From positions 1 to 29,029 of the forward strand of contig DASXDG010000031.1 in assembly GCA_036490795.1 (NCBI GenBank): a stretch of 29,029 nt of DNA, written 5' to 3'. Under the pieces are notes generated by a model that was not told the DNA's origin, did not search any database, and saw only the letters and a program-made list of their open reading frames with translations. Source of the DNA: JAFARZ01 sp036490795. Its GTDB lineage: Bacteria > Actinomycetota > Actinomycetes > Streptosporangiales > Streptosporangiaceae. Every line of letters begins with the position of its first letter. The stretch's first letter is position 1. Made by a program: the position numbers and the translations under genes. Positions 1 to 6,858 of the stretch are shown one piece after another.

Positions 1-820
1 GCTGCGGCTCCGGCAGTGCGGCGGCCCACGGATCCTTGTCACCGAGCAGGCCGGGCGCCGTCCGCATGGTGAAGTCGGACGGCGACACGTCGTCCAGCGA
101 ATCCCACGCGACCGGGAACGAGACCTGGACGCCGGGCCGGATCCGGGGACTGTACGCGGCGACCACGGTCGCGCCCCCGGCCCTGGTCGAGTCGATGAAC
201 ACCTTGCCGCCCCGGTCGGCCTTGATGAACGCGGTGGTGGCCAGGTCCGGGTCGAGCTGCTCGGCGCGCGCGGCGATCGCGCGCGTCGCGGCCGCGGCGT
301 CCTCGGCGGAGGCGTCGACCGGCACGTAGATGTGCACGCCCTTCGAGCCGCTGGTCTTCACCGCGCCGGACAGCCCGATATCGGAAAGCGCGCGCTCGAC
401 CAGCTTGGCCGCGCCGACAGCCTTGCCGAATGCCGCTCCCTCTGGCGGGTCGATATCAAGCACCAGGTGACTGGGCCGGTCCGGCGATCCGGCCAGGCTC
501 AGCGTCGGGTGGTACTCGACCGCGCGCTGGTTACCGAACCAGATCAGCGTGTCCTTGTCGTCGCACAGCGCGTACCTGACCTCGCGCGACGACGACTGCG
601 CCCACAGCGACACGGTCTTGATCCAGTCCGGCGCGTAGTCCGGCACGTTCTTCTGCATGAATGGCTTCTGGCCCGCGCGGACCCGGATCACCGACAGCGG
701 GCGGTCCCGAAGCTGGCCGATCAGCCGGTCCGCGATGGCCTCCAGGTAGTCGATCAGGTCCCGCTTGGTCGCGTCTGCCCCGTCAAACAGGGGATCATCC
801 AGGTGCGTCAGGTTCACCAT
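1..820 (-). CDS. LigD-type DNA polymerase/primase domain protein, 3' end outside window
   Basis: This is a stand-alone archaeo-eukaryotic-primase-like polymerase domain of the LigD family, which fills or extends ends during non-homologous end joining and prefers ribonucleotides in studied members. Reading the minus strand from the ATG at 820 gives 273 residues before the window edge; the family is about 290-310 residues, so only the tail is missing. Visible motifs are the metal-binding pair LDIDP (Asp122, Asp124), the nucleotide-binding SGSKGVH (158-164) and a third acidic residue in VFIDSTRAGG (Asp210). The start is divergent from the DUF2461 gene with a 66-bp gap. No Shine-Dalgarno sequence is evident. 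Ku or ligase partners, if present, lie to the left of the window. The DSTRAGG variant resembles stand-alone actinobacterial copies rather than the domain fused in LigD. Confidence 0.9.
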   Translation of the reverse strand, partial: MVNLTHLDDPLFDGADATKRDLIDYLEAIADRLIGQLRDRPLSVIRVRAGQKPFMQKNVPDYAPDWIKTVSLWAQSSSREVRYALCDDKDTLIWFGNQRAVEYHPTLSLAGSPDRPSHLVLDIDPPEGAAFGKAVGAAKLVERALSDIGLSGAVKTSGSKGVHIYVPVDASAEDAAAATRAIAARAEQLDPDLATTAFIKADRGGKVFIDSTRAGGATVVAAYSPRIRPGVQVSFPVAWDSLDDVSPSDFTMRTAPGLLGDKDPWAAALPEPQ

Positions 821-872
821 GGCGACAGCTATACCCCGTTCCGGTGAGAAGCACCACCGTCAGTTATGACAC

Positions 873-878
873 TAGGGT
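873..878 (+). promoter_or_regulatory. Candidate -10 box of the DUF2461 gene (leaderless)
   Basis: The hexamer TAGGGT ends eight bases before the ATG at 887, as expected for a transcript starting at or next to the start codon. No convincing -35 box was seen. Weak call based on position and the TAnnnT pattern. Confidence 0.35.
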
Positions 879-886
879 TTGTGGCT

Positions 887-1519
887 ATGGGATTTAACGG
901 CTGGCCGGAAGAGGCGCTGGACTTCTTCGATGACCTCGCGGCCGACAACACGAAGAGCTTCTGGACCGCGCACAGGGCCGTCTACGACGAGAAGATCCTG
1001 CGCCCGATGACCGAACTCACCGAGGAACTGGCGGAGGAGTTCGGCGAGCCGAAGATCTTCCGTCCCTACCGGGACGTGCGGTTCAGCAAGGACAAGACGC
1101 CATACAAGACGCATATCGGGGCGGTCGTCGGCCGTCGCGCCTACGTTCAGTTGTCCGCCGAAGGGCTCGGCGCGGGCGCCGGCATGTGGGAGATGGATCC
1201 GGAACGGCTCGCGCGGTACCGGCACGCGGTCGATGACCCCGCGTCGGGGGAGGCGCTGGAGAAGATCGTCGCGGCGATCACCGCCGAGGGGCCGGTCGTA
1301 CACGGTCACGGCGTCCTCAAGTCCGCGCCGCGCGGCTACACCGCCGACCACCCCCGCATCGAACTGCTCAGGTACAAGGGGATCACCGCGTGGCGGCAGT
1401 GGCCGGTGGAATCGTGGCTGACCACGGCGGCGGCCAGGGAACGCATCGCCGTGTTCATCAGGACCTGCCAGCCGCTCAACGAGTGGCTGAACCGCTACGT
1501 CACAGTTGTGGGTAGCTGA
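887..1519 (+). CDS. DUF2461 (TIGR02453) family protein
   Basis: The 210-residue protein belongs to the DUF2461/TIGR02453 family, whose biochemical function is unknown. The diagnostic block is FRPYRDVRFSKDKTPYKTHI near residues 58-77, preceded by the usual opening (GWPEEALDFFDDLAADNTK). I chose the ATG at 887 because family members begin with a short F-x-G-W/F segment and because a TAGGGT box and an AGGG lie just upstream. An in-frame ATG at 866 would add seven residues without any signal. The last 20 bases overlap the 3' end of the convergent dehydrogenase gene. It is a single-gene unit, divergent from the LigD-type polymerase gene. No signal peptide or membrane segment is seen, so it should be cytoplasmic. 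Confidence 0.88.
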   Translation: MGFNGWPEEALDFFDDLAADNTKSFWTAHRAVYDEKILRPMTELTEELAEEFGEPKIFRPYRDVRFSKDKTPYKTHIGAVVGRRAYVQLSAEGLGAGAGMWEMDPERLARYRHAVDDPASGEALEKIVAAITAEGPVVHGHGVLKSAPRGYTADHPRIELLRYKGITAWRQWPVESWLTTAAARERIAVFIRTCQPLNEWLNRYVTVVGS

Positions 1520-2459
1520 CCCCGGTCAGCTTCTCCGATACCTCCCACAGGCGCCGCGCCACTTGTTCGTCGTACGAGCGAGCGCTCGACCGGACCAGCT
1601 TCGGGTTGCCCTTGGTTTCCAGCAGGTTCCCCGGACCGTAGTACTGGCCGCCCGCCGCCGCCGGGTCGGTGGCCGCGCGCAGCAGCGGCAGCGCGCCCAT
1701 CGCCGCGCTCTGCGCGATGAACGGCTCGGCGGCGCGCGATCCGGCGCGCAGCAGCGGCGGCATGTTCCGGGTAAGGCCGGTCGTGGAGTATCCGGGATGC
1801 GCGGCCAGCGACAGGGTCCGCGCGCCCGCCGCCGCCAGGCGCCGGTTCAGTTCGTACGCGAACAGCAGGTTGGCCAGCTTGGACCGCGCGTAGGCGGCGG
1901 TGCGGTTATACCCGTGTTCCCACATCAGGTCGTCGAAGTCGATCGATCCCCGGCGGTGGACGATGCTGCTCACGGTCACCACCCGCGCGCCGGCCGGACT
2001 GGTTTCCAGATGGTCGATCAGCAGCCCGGTGAGCGCGAAGTGGCCCAGGTAGTTGGTGCCGAACTGCAGCTCGAAGCCGTCCTCGGTGCGCGAGTAGGGC
2101 GGCATCATCACGCCGGCGTTGTTGATCAGCAGGTCGATGACGGGGAACGTGGACTTGAGCTCCGCCGCCGCGTCGCGGACCGAGCCGAGCCGGGCCAGAT
2201 CCAGCTCCACGACGTGCAGGTCCGGGGTGGGCCCCTCGCGCAGGCCGATGGCCTGGCGCGACCTCCTGGCGGCGGTCGCCATCTCCGCGACCGCGCGGCG
2301 CGCCTTATCCCGGTCGCGGCATGCGATGATGACGCGAGCGCCGCGCCCGGCTAGGATCTGCGCGACCTGGAATCCCAGCCCGGCGTTGCCTCCGGTGATA
2401 ACGGCGGTACGCCAGGCCTGCTCCGGCACGTTGGCGGTCGTCCACTGTCGTCCTGTCAC
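1500..2459 (-). CDS. Short-chain dehydrogenase/reductase (retinol dehydrogenase-like)
   Basis: This is a classical NAD(P)-dependent oxidoreductase with a Rossmann fold, 319 residues. The cofactor motif TGGNAGLG is at residues 22-29, NNAG at 113-116, the catalytic serine near 164-165 and YARSK (Tyr190, Lys194) completes the active site. Arg48 after the second strand (IACRDR) suggests NADPH. Sequence style (NYLGHFALTGLL, GVMMPPYSRTEDGFE) resembles the retinol dehydrogenase/protochlorophyllide reductase-like group that is abundant in actinomycetes; the substrate cannot be predicted. The GTG start at 2459 has GGGAG seven bases upstream. The gene is divergent from the DUF1707 gene with an 88-bp shared promoter region and overlaps the DUF2461 gene tail to tail by 20 bases. 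Confidence 0.9.
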   Translation of the reverse strand: MTGRQWTTANVPEQAWRTAVITGGNAGLGFQVAQILAGRGARVIIACRDRDKARRAVAEMATAARRSRQAIGLREGPTPDLHVVELDLARLGSVRDAAAELKSTFPVIDLLINNAGVMMPPYSRTEDGFELQFGTNYLGHFALTGLLIDHLETSPAGARVVTVSSIVHRRGSIDFDDLMWEHGYNRTAAYARSKLANLLFAYELNRRLAAAGARTLSLAAHPGYSTTGLTRNMPPLLRAGSRAAEPFIAQSAAMGALPLLRAATDPAAAGGQYYGPGNLLETKGNPKLVRSSARSYDEQVARRLWEVSEKLTGVSYPQL

Positions 2460-2547
2460 GGTTCAACTCCCGGCCTCTGGTCCAGAGTTATCGTAAAGGC
2501 GTAACTTAGCGGTCGCGACATATCGGGGTATGGCACGAAGGGTGGTA

Positions 2548-3207
2548 ATGGTGAGCGAGCCGAGGGAGTCGCTGCGGGTCTCTGACGCCGAACGTGACGT
2601 CACGCTCAAGGTTCTCAACGACAACGCCGCTGTCGGCCGGCTCTCGATGGAGGAACTCGAGGAGCGGTCAGGCCAGGCCATGGCCGCCAAGACGCGCGGT
2701 GAGCTGGCGGTGCTGACCAGGGACCTGCCGGCGGAGGGCGACGCCGCGCTGCCGGTGCCGGCCAATGGCTCAGGCGGCCAGCGCAAGCCGGTCCGCTGGC
2801 TGATCGGGATCATCGGCGGCGGCCACCACCGGGGCAAGTTCCGTGGTGTCGGCACCATCAACGCCGTCCACCTCATCAGCGGCGAGGACATCGACCTGCG
2901 CGACGTCGAAATAGCAGGTGGCGAGCTGACCCTCAACACGTTCTCGCTGATCGGCGGCGGAGACATCTACGTGCCGGACAGCGTCGAGGTGGATATGGGC
3001 GGCTTCGCGCTCATCGGCGGTGACGAGATGCGCGGCTCCGAGCAGTCCAGCCCCGGCGCACCGGTGATCCGCATCCGCGGCTACGCCGTCATCGGCGGCG
3101 CCACCATCTACCGCGTCCCGTCGCAGGCACGCGGCCTGTCGCTCAAGGAAGCCCGCCGCCTGGCCAAGGCCGCCGAACGCGGCCAGCTCCCGCCCGCCGA
3201 CTCCTGA
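2548..3207 (+). CDS. DUF1707 domain protein with LiaF-like C-terminal region
   Basis: The 219-residue protein starts with a DUF1707 (SHOCT-like) domain, seen as LRVSDAERD followed by the pattern AAVGRLSMEELEER at roughly residues 10-60. A basic linker leads to a C-terminal repeated-strand region with several IGG motifs (LIGGGDIYV, LIGGDEM, VIGGATIY), like the cell-wall-stress LiaF/DUF2154 C-terminal fold. No transmembrane helix is obvious, so membrane association is uncertain. I chose the ATG at 2548 because AAGGG lies five bases upstream; an ATG at 2530 would add six residues with no ribosome binding site. Members are common in actinobacteria, often in several copies; a role in envelope-stress sensing is inferred from the C-terminal similarity only. 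Confidence 0.85.
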   Translation: MVSEPRESLRVSDAERDVTLKVLNDNAAVGRLSMEELEERSGQAMAAKTRGELAVLTRDLPAEGDAALPVPANGSGGQRKPVRWLIGIIGGGHHRGKFRGVGTINAVHLISGEDIDLRDVEIAGGELTLNTFSLIGGGDIYVPDSVEVDMGGFALIGGDEMRGSEQSSPGAPVIRIRGYAVIGGATIYRVPSQARGLSLKEARRLAKAAERGQLPPADS

Positions 3208-3215
3208 CCCGCCAC

Positions 3216-3302
3216 GCCGGCCCGCGCCCGCGCCCGGCCCGCGCCCGGCCCGCGCCCGGCGCGCGCCCGGCCCGGCGCGCCCGGCCCGCGCCCGGGGCGC
3301 GC
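3216..3302. repeat. GC-only tandem repeat of about 11 bp
   Basis: Degenerate tandem copies of GGCCCGCGCCC begin nine bases after the DUF1707 stop codon and run for almost 90 bases that contain nearly no A or T. Copies differ by single changes and one insertion. It would form stable GC structure in RNA and may act as a simple terminator between convergent genes, but has no T tract. Confidence 0.75.
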
Positions 3303-3388
3303 CGCTGATACCGGGCGAAGCACGACTGTTGTTATTAGAGTGAAGACTGAGGCTTGTGTGGCGGTTAAGGTCGCCGGGCGGTCGCATT

Positions 3389-3470
3389 AACGTGGCGGAT
3401 TTCCCTTATGTGGAAGATTTACCCCCGTATACGGGGGTCAGGGCTCCACGAAGGGGCAATCCACCACGTT
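3389..3470. repeat. 82-bp imperfect palindromic element, family 1, copy A
   Basis: The two 41-base arms match as inverted repeats at 31 of 41 positions without gaps, centred on the perfect inner dyad ACCCCCGTATACGGGGGT (3421-3438). The arms begin AACGTGGCGGATTTCCC on one side and, read from the other strand, AACGTGGTGGATTGCCC. A related element lies at 28652-28751. It sits in the 346-bp gap between the convergent DUF1707 and DinB2-like genes. It encodes nothing convincing. It could be a MITE, a REP-like element, or a bidirectional terminator; the second copy favours a dispersed element. Confidence 0.75.
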
Positions 3471-3553
3471 GTTCGAGTCGGGCCGGGTGTCAAAGCGGAA
3501 CAAATCAGGCGCCTGCCCGGCGTGTCCTTTGGCGGGCTCGCGCTGCGGGCCGT

Positions 3554-4699
3554 TCAGCGAAGCGGTTTGCCTGCCACAAGCCGGCACCGCCGAGCCAGCC
3601 GGGCTGGCTGGCGCCTACCCGGCCGGGCTGGCCGGCGGTTACGTGGCGAGTCCCGGCGAAGCCGCTGTAAGCCGAACTCGGCTCGGACGCCGAGCAGGCG
3701 CACGGGGCGCCGGCCGGTGAACCGGTCGAGCGCGGCGAGCGCCGCGTCCGTCAAGCCGTCCGTGACCGTCAAGCCGTCCGGAAACGAGACCCCGTGCGTC
3801 TCGGTGATGAACGGCGCGTACCGCACCTTGACGATGACCCGGGCGATCGGCCGGCCCGGGTCGGAGACGGCCAGGTCCGCGGCGAGCAGCCCGGCGATCC
3901 GCACCACCTCCTCGCGCACCGAATCCCAGGACGAGACGTTCACCTGGAACGTTTCCTCCCGGCCATGGCCTTTTGCCACGTATGGCGAGGGATCGACATC
4001 CCGGTCGCCGATCCCGCGGCCGAGCATGACCAGCCACGGCCCGGTCATCGGCCCGAATGCCGCCGCCAGCTCGTCCGGTGAGGCGGCAGCCAGCTCAGAA
4101 ACGGTCGAAATACCGAGGACGGCCAGCTTCTTCGACGTCTTCGACCCGATGCCCCACAGCGCGTCGGTCGGCCGCGCGCCCAGCACCTCGTACCAGTTCG
4201 CCGCCGTCAGGCGGAACATCCCGGCCGGCTTGCCGAACCCGGTGGCGATCTTGGCCTGCAGCTTGTTCTCGCCGATCCCTACCGAACAGGACAGTCGCGT
4301 CTCCTCCAGCACCGACTCCTGGAGCGACCGGGCGAAACCCTCCGGGTCCTCAGATCGAACACCGACGAACGCCTCGTCCCAGCCCATCACCTCCACTACC
4401 GCGCCGGAGGCCCGCAATACCTCCATGACCCGTGACGACACCTCTTCGTACGCGGGCCGGTCCACGGGCAGGAACACCGCCTCCGGCGGCAGTCGCCTGG
4501 CCGCCGTCCGCAGCGGAAGCCCGGAATGGACCCCGTGTTCACGTGCCTCGTAGGACGCGGTGGCGACGACGCCGCGCTTGGCCGGATCACCGTCTCCGCC
4601 GACGACGACCGGGAGGCCGCGCAGTTCGGGGCGGCGCAGCACCTCGACCGCCGCGATGAACTGGTCGAGATCGACGTGCAGGACCCACTTATCCGGCAT
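3554..4699 (-). CDS. dinB2: DinB2-like Y-family DNA polymerase
   Basis: This 381-residue protein is a Y-family (Pol IV/DinB) translesion polymerase of the mycobacterial DinB2 type. Catalytic acidic residues are visible in HVDLDQF (Asp10) and GWDEAF (Asp108, Glu109); SCSVGIGENKLQAKIAT matches the conserved palm/thumb block, and the little finger runs to about residue 345. The position after Phe14 that normally holds the aromatic steric gate is Ile15. Mycobacterium smegmatis DinB2 has leucine there and inserts ribonucleotides, so relaxed sugar selection is inferred. The last 30 residues are Arg/Pro-rich and come from GC-rich repeated DNA near 3590-3640, so that tail may be recent. The start codon lies within the end of the TetR gene (11-base overlap), which implies one operon. 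No LexA-type box was found upstream. Confidence 0.9.
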   Translation of the reverse strand: MPDKWVLHVDLDQFIAAVEVLRRPELRGLPVVVGGDGDPAKRGVVATASYEAREHGVHSGLPLRTAARRLPPEAVFLPVDRPAYEEVSSRVMEVLRASGAVVEVMGWDEAFVGVRSEDPEGFARSLQESVLEETRLSCSVGIGENKLQAKIATGFGKPAGMFRLTAANWYEVLGARPTDALWGIGSKTSKKLAVLGISTVSELAAASPDELAAAFGPMTGPWLVMLGRGIGDRDVDPSPYVAKGHGREETFQVNVSSWDSVREEVVRIAGLLAADLAVSDPGRPIARVIVKVRYAPFITETHGVSFPDGLTVTDGLTDAALAALDRFTGRRPVRLLGVRAEFGLQRLRRDSPRNRRPARPGRRQPARLARRCRLVAGKPLR

Positions 4700-5297
4700 G
4701 CACGAGCACCCCGGCCCTGGCGGCGGCCACCGCCGCGGCGGCGGCCCGGTCCGCGACCGACTCGTCGACCGGCTCGCCGGTGATGAACAACCGGTAGTAG
4801 AACGGTGCGCCCAGCATCCTGATCACCTCCACGGTGTCAGTATCGGCTGGCAGGTCGCCGCGCCGCACCGCGCGTTCGGCGATGATCGCCGTTTCGGTAA
4901 TGCGCGAGATGAAGAACTCGGAAAGCGTCTGCCGGGCCTCAGGGAGGTGGATGGCCGCGGCCATGACGGAGGAGATCATCGCGAGGACCGCCGGGTCCCG
5001 GTAGATGCCGAGGATGCCGCGCGCCAGCGTCCGCATGTCCGTGTCCAGGTCACCGGTGTCCGGCGTCGGTACCCGCCTGGCGGTCTGATCCCGCATCAGG
5101 TCCAGGACCAGGCCCTCGACGCTGCCCCACCGCCGGTAGACGGTGGTCTTCGCCACCCCCGCGCGCTGCGCGACCTGCTCGACGGTCAGGTCGCGGTAGC
5201 GGGTCTCGCCAAGCGCGGCCAGCACGGCACCCAGCACGGCCTCCCGCACGCGTGCGGTTCGTCCGCCAGGCCTGCGCGTCCCCGGCTGCACGGTCAT
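4689..5297 (-). CDS. TetR/AcrR family transcriptional regulator
   Basis: The 202-residue protein has an N-terminal TetR helix-turn-helix (YRDLTVEQVAQRAGVAKTTVYRRW, about residues 33-57) and an all-helical ligand domain. The C-terminal part resembles the group with FYYRLFITGEPVDE. The ATG at 5297 has GGAGG four bases upstream; a TTG at 5327 is the only longer option and is less likely. Its 3' end overlaps the polymerase gene by 11 bases, so both are probably cotranscribed and the regulator may control the polymerase along with itself. The ligand is unknown. The divergent neighbour is the RNA repair operon, so it could also act there through the 190-bp gap. Confidence 0.88.
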   Translation of the reverse strand: MTVQPGTRRPGGRTARVREAVLGAVLAALGETRYRDLTVEQVAQRAGVAKTTVYRRWGSVEGLVLDLMRDQTARRVPTPDTGDLDTDMRTLARGILGIYRDPAVLAMISSVMAAAIHLPEARQTLSEFFISRITETAIIAERAVRRGDLPADTDTVEVIRMLGAPFYYRLFITGEPVDESVADRAAAAAVAAARAGVLVHAG

Positions 5298-5325
5298 GTG
5301 GCCTCCATTGCACCTCTTAGCTGGC

Positions 5326-5355
5326 AATATCTGCTAGCCTGTGTGCTTAATGCAA
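5326..5355 (-). promoter_or_regulatory. Candidate promoter of the TetR-dinB2 operon
   Basis: Read on the minus strand, TTGCAT (5355-5350) and GATATT (5331-5326) are separated by 18 bases, a fair vegetative promoter. It would give a leader of about 20 bases carrying the GGAGG site before the ATG at 5297. Pattern match only. Confidence 0.4.
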
Positions 5356-5385
5356 CTTTGGACCTGTTAAATAGGGAGCCTAGCA

Positions 5386-5424
5386 CGTCCGGCCGCCACG
5401 CACGGGGGTGGTGGCGGCCGGACG
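5386..5424. repeat. Perfect 14-bp inverted repeat between tetR and hen1
   Basis: Arms CGTCCGGCCGCCAC (5386-5399) and its exact complement (5411-5424) flank an 11-base spacer. It lies upstream of both divergent starts, before the predicted promoter of each gene, so it is more likely to act as DNA (operator or cruciform) than as a transcript terminator. Confidence 0.7.
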
Positions 5425-5475
5425 GAGTAGCGGACAAAGCATGCCTTCGCCGGTAAATCATTTTGGGCCGCCGGT

Positions 5476-5488
5476 TAGATTCCTAGTG
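5476..5488 (+). promoter_or_regulatory. Leaderless promoter -10 box for hen1
   Basis: TAGATT (5476-5481) ends six bases before the GTG start at 5488 and there is no Shine-Dalgarno sequence, the usual layout for a leaderless actinobacterial transcript. No clear -35 box is seen. Confidence 0.5.
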
Positions 5489-6858
5489 TGCTGCTGACTA
5501 TCACGACGACCCGCGAACCGGCCACCGATCTGGGTTTCCTGCTGCATAAGCACCCGGACAGGCTGCAGTCCTTCAACGTGTCGGCGGGTGTGGCGCACGT
5601 CTTCTACCCGGAGGCCGCGACCAGCACGTGCACGGCCGCGCTGCTGCTCGAGGTCGACCCGATCGCGCTGGTCCGTGGCAAGGACGCGGAACTCACCCAG
5701 TACGTGAACGACCGGCCCTACGCCGCGTCCAGCATGCTGGCCGTGGCGATGAAGGAGGCGTTCCGCACCGCCCTGACCGGCCGGTGTGATGCCCGGCCCG
5801 ACTTGGCCAGCACGAGGATCCCGCTGGAACTGCGCGTTCCCGCGCTGCGCTGCAAGGGCGGCCCGGATGTCGCCCGGCGGGTGTTCGAGCCGCTGGGCTG
5901 GACCGTCGACGTCATCCAGATGCCGCTGGACCCGCCCGAGTGGGGCGATTCCTGGTACCTGGACGTGACGCTCACCGGGACGTTCACGGTCAAGGACGCG
6001 CTCAATCACCTGTACGTTCTGCTGCCGGTGCTCGATGATGCCAAGCACTACTGGGTGTCCACCGACGAGGTGGACAAGCTGATCAGGGCGGGCGGTGACT
6101 GGCTGGCCGGGCACCCGGAGAAGGCGCTGATCACCAGGCGGTACCTGGCGCACCAGCGCGCGCTGACCGAATCCGCGCTGGCCAGGCTCGCCGAGGCGGG
6201 CGAGGACCTGGACAACGCCGTCGGCTCCGGCGACGAAGAAGAGGACGAAGTCGCCCGCAAGCCGCTGGCCGTGCTGCGGCGCGAGGCGATTCTCGCGGTA
6301 CTGCACGACAAGCGAGCCCGCACGGTCGGCGACTTCGGTTGCGGGTCCGGCGCGCTGACCGGGGAGCTGGTCAAGGACAAGGACATCGACCTGGTCGTGG
6401 CCACCGATGTGTCGGCCCGGGCTCTGCAGCTCGCGGCGCGCCGGCTGCATCTGGACCGGCCTCACGATAACAGCAAGATAAGGGTGTTCCAGTCCGCGCT
6501 GACCTACCGGGACGACCGGCTGGCGGGCCTGGACGCGGCCGTGCTGATGGAGGTCATCGAGCACGTGGACGAGGACCGGCTGCCCGCGCTTGAGCGTGCC
6601 GTATTCGGCTTCGCGGCACCTGCCACCATCGTGGTCACCACGCCGAACGCCGAGTACAACATCCTGTACCCGGAGCTGACCGGCATGCGGCACCCCGACC
6701 ACCGGTTCGAGTGGACCCGCGCCGAGTTCGGCCAGTGGGCCGACCGGGTGTGCGCGGACTACGACTATCGCGTGACACACCACGCGGTCGGCGAGCCTTC
6801 AGAAAACACCGGCGCGCCGACCCAGCTCGCCGTCTTCACCAAGCGGGAGGCGGCGTGA
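5488..6858 (+). CDS. hen1: Hen1, 3'-terminal RNA ribose 2'-O-methyltransferase
   Basis: Bacterial Hen1 adds a methyl group to the 2'-OH of the 3'-terminal ribose at an RNA break, so that the repaired RNA resists a second cut by ribotoxins. The 456-residue length is normal. The N-terminal half (about 1-245) is the domain that works with Pnkp in ligation. An acidic linker (EEEDE) follows, then the methyltransferase with SAM motif DFGCGSG (282-288) and metal ligands in MEVIEH (Glu355, Glu358, His359) and HPDH (His405). The GTG start is preceded by a TAGATT box and no ribosome binding site, suggesting leaderless translation. Its stop overlaps the pnkp start by four bases (GTGA), so the two proteins are translationally coupled, as expected for a stable complex. 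Confidence 0.96.
   Translation: MLLTITTTREPATDLGFLLHKHPDRLQSFNVSAGVAHVFYPEAATSTCTAALLLEVDPIALVRGKDAELTQYVNDRPYAASSMLAVAMKEAFRTALTGRCDARPDLASTRIPLELRVPALRCKGGPDVARRVFEPLGWTVDVIQMPLDPPEWGDSWYLDVTLTGTFTVKDALNHLYVLLPVLDDAKHYWVSTDEVDKLIRAGGDWLAGHPEKALITRRYLAHQRALTESALARLAEAGEDLDNAVGSGDEEEDEVARKPLAVLRREAILAVLHDKRARTVGDFGCGSGALTGELVKDKDIDLVVATDVSARALQLAARRLHLDRPHDNSKIRVFQSALTYRDDRLAGLDAAVLMEVIEHVDEDRLPALERAVFGFAAPATIVVTTPNAEYNILYPELTGMRHPDHRFEWTRAEFGQWADRVCADYDYRVTHHAVGEPSENTGAPTQLAVFTKREAA

Noticed and set aside
3389..3470. Copy A as an ordinary rho-independent terminator
   Set aside because: No T tract in either direction, a related element occurs elsewhere between tandem genes, and pairing extends far beyond a normal terminator stem.
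5298..5487. SOS (LexA) box for the translesion polymerase operon
   Set aside because: No sequence resembling TCGAAC-4-GTTCGA is present before the TetR gene or in front of the polymerase gene.
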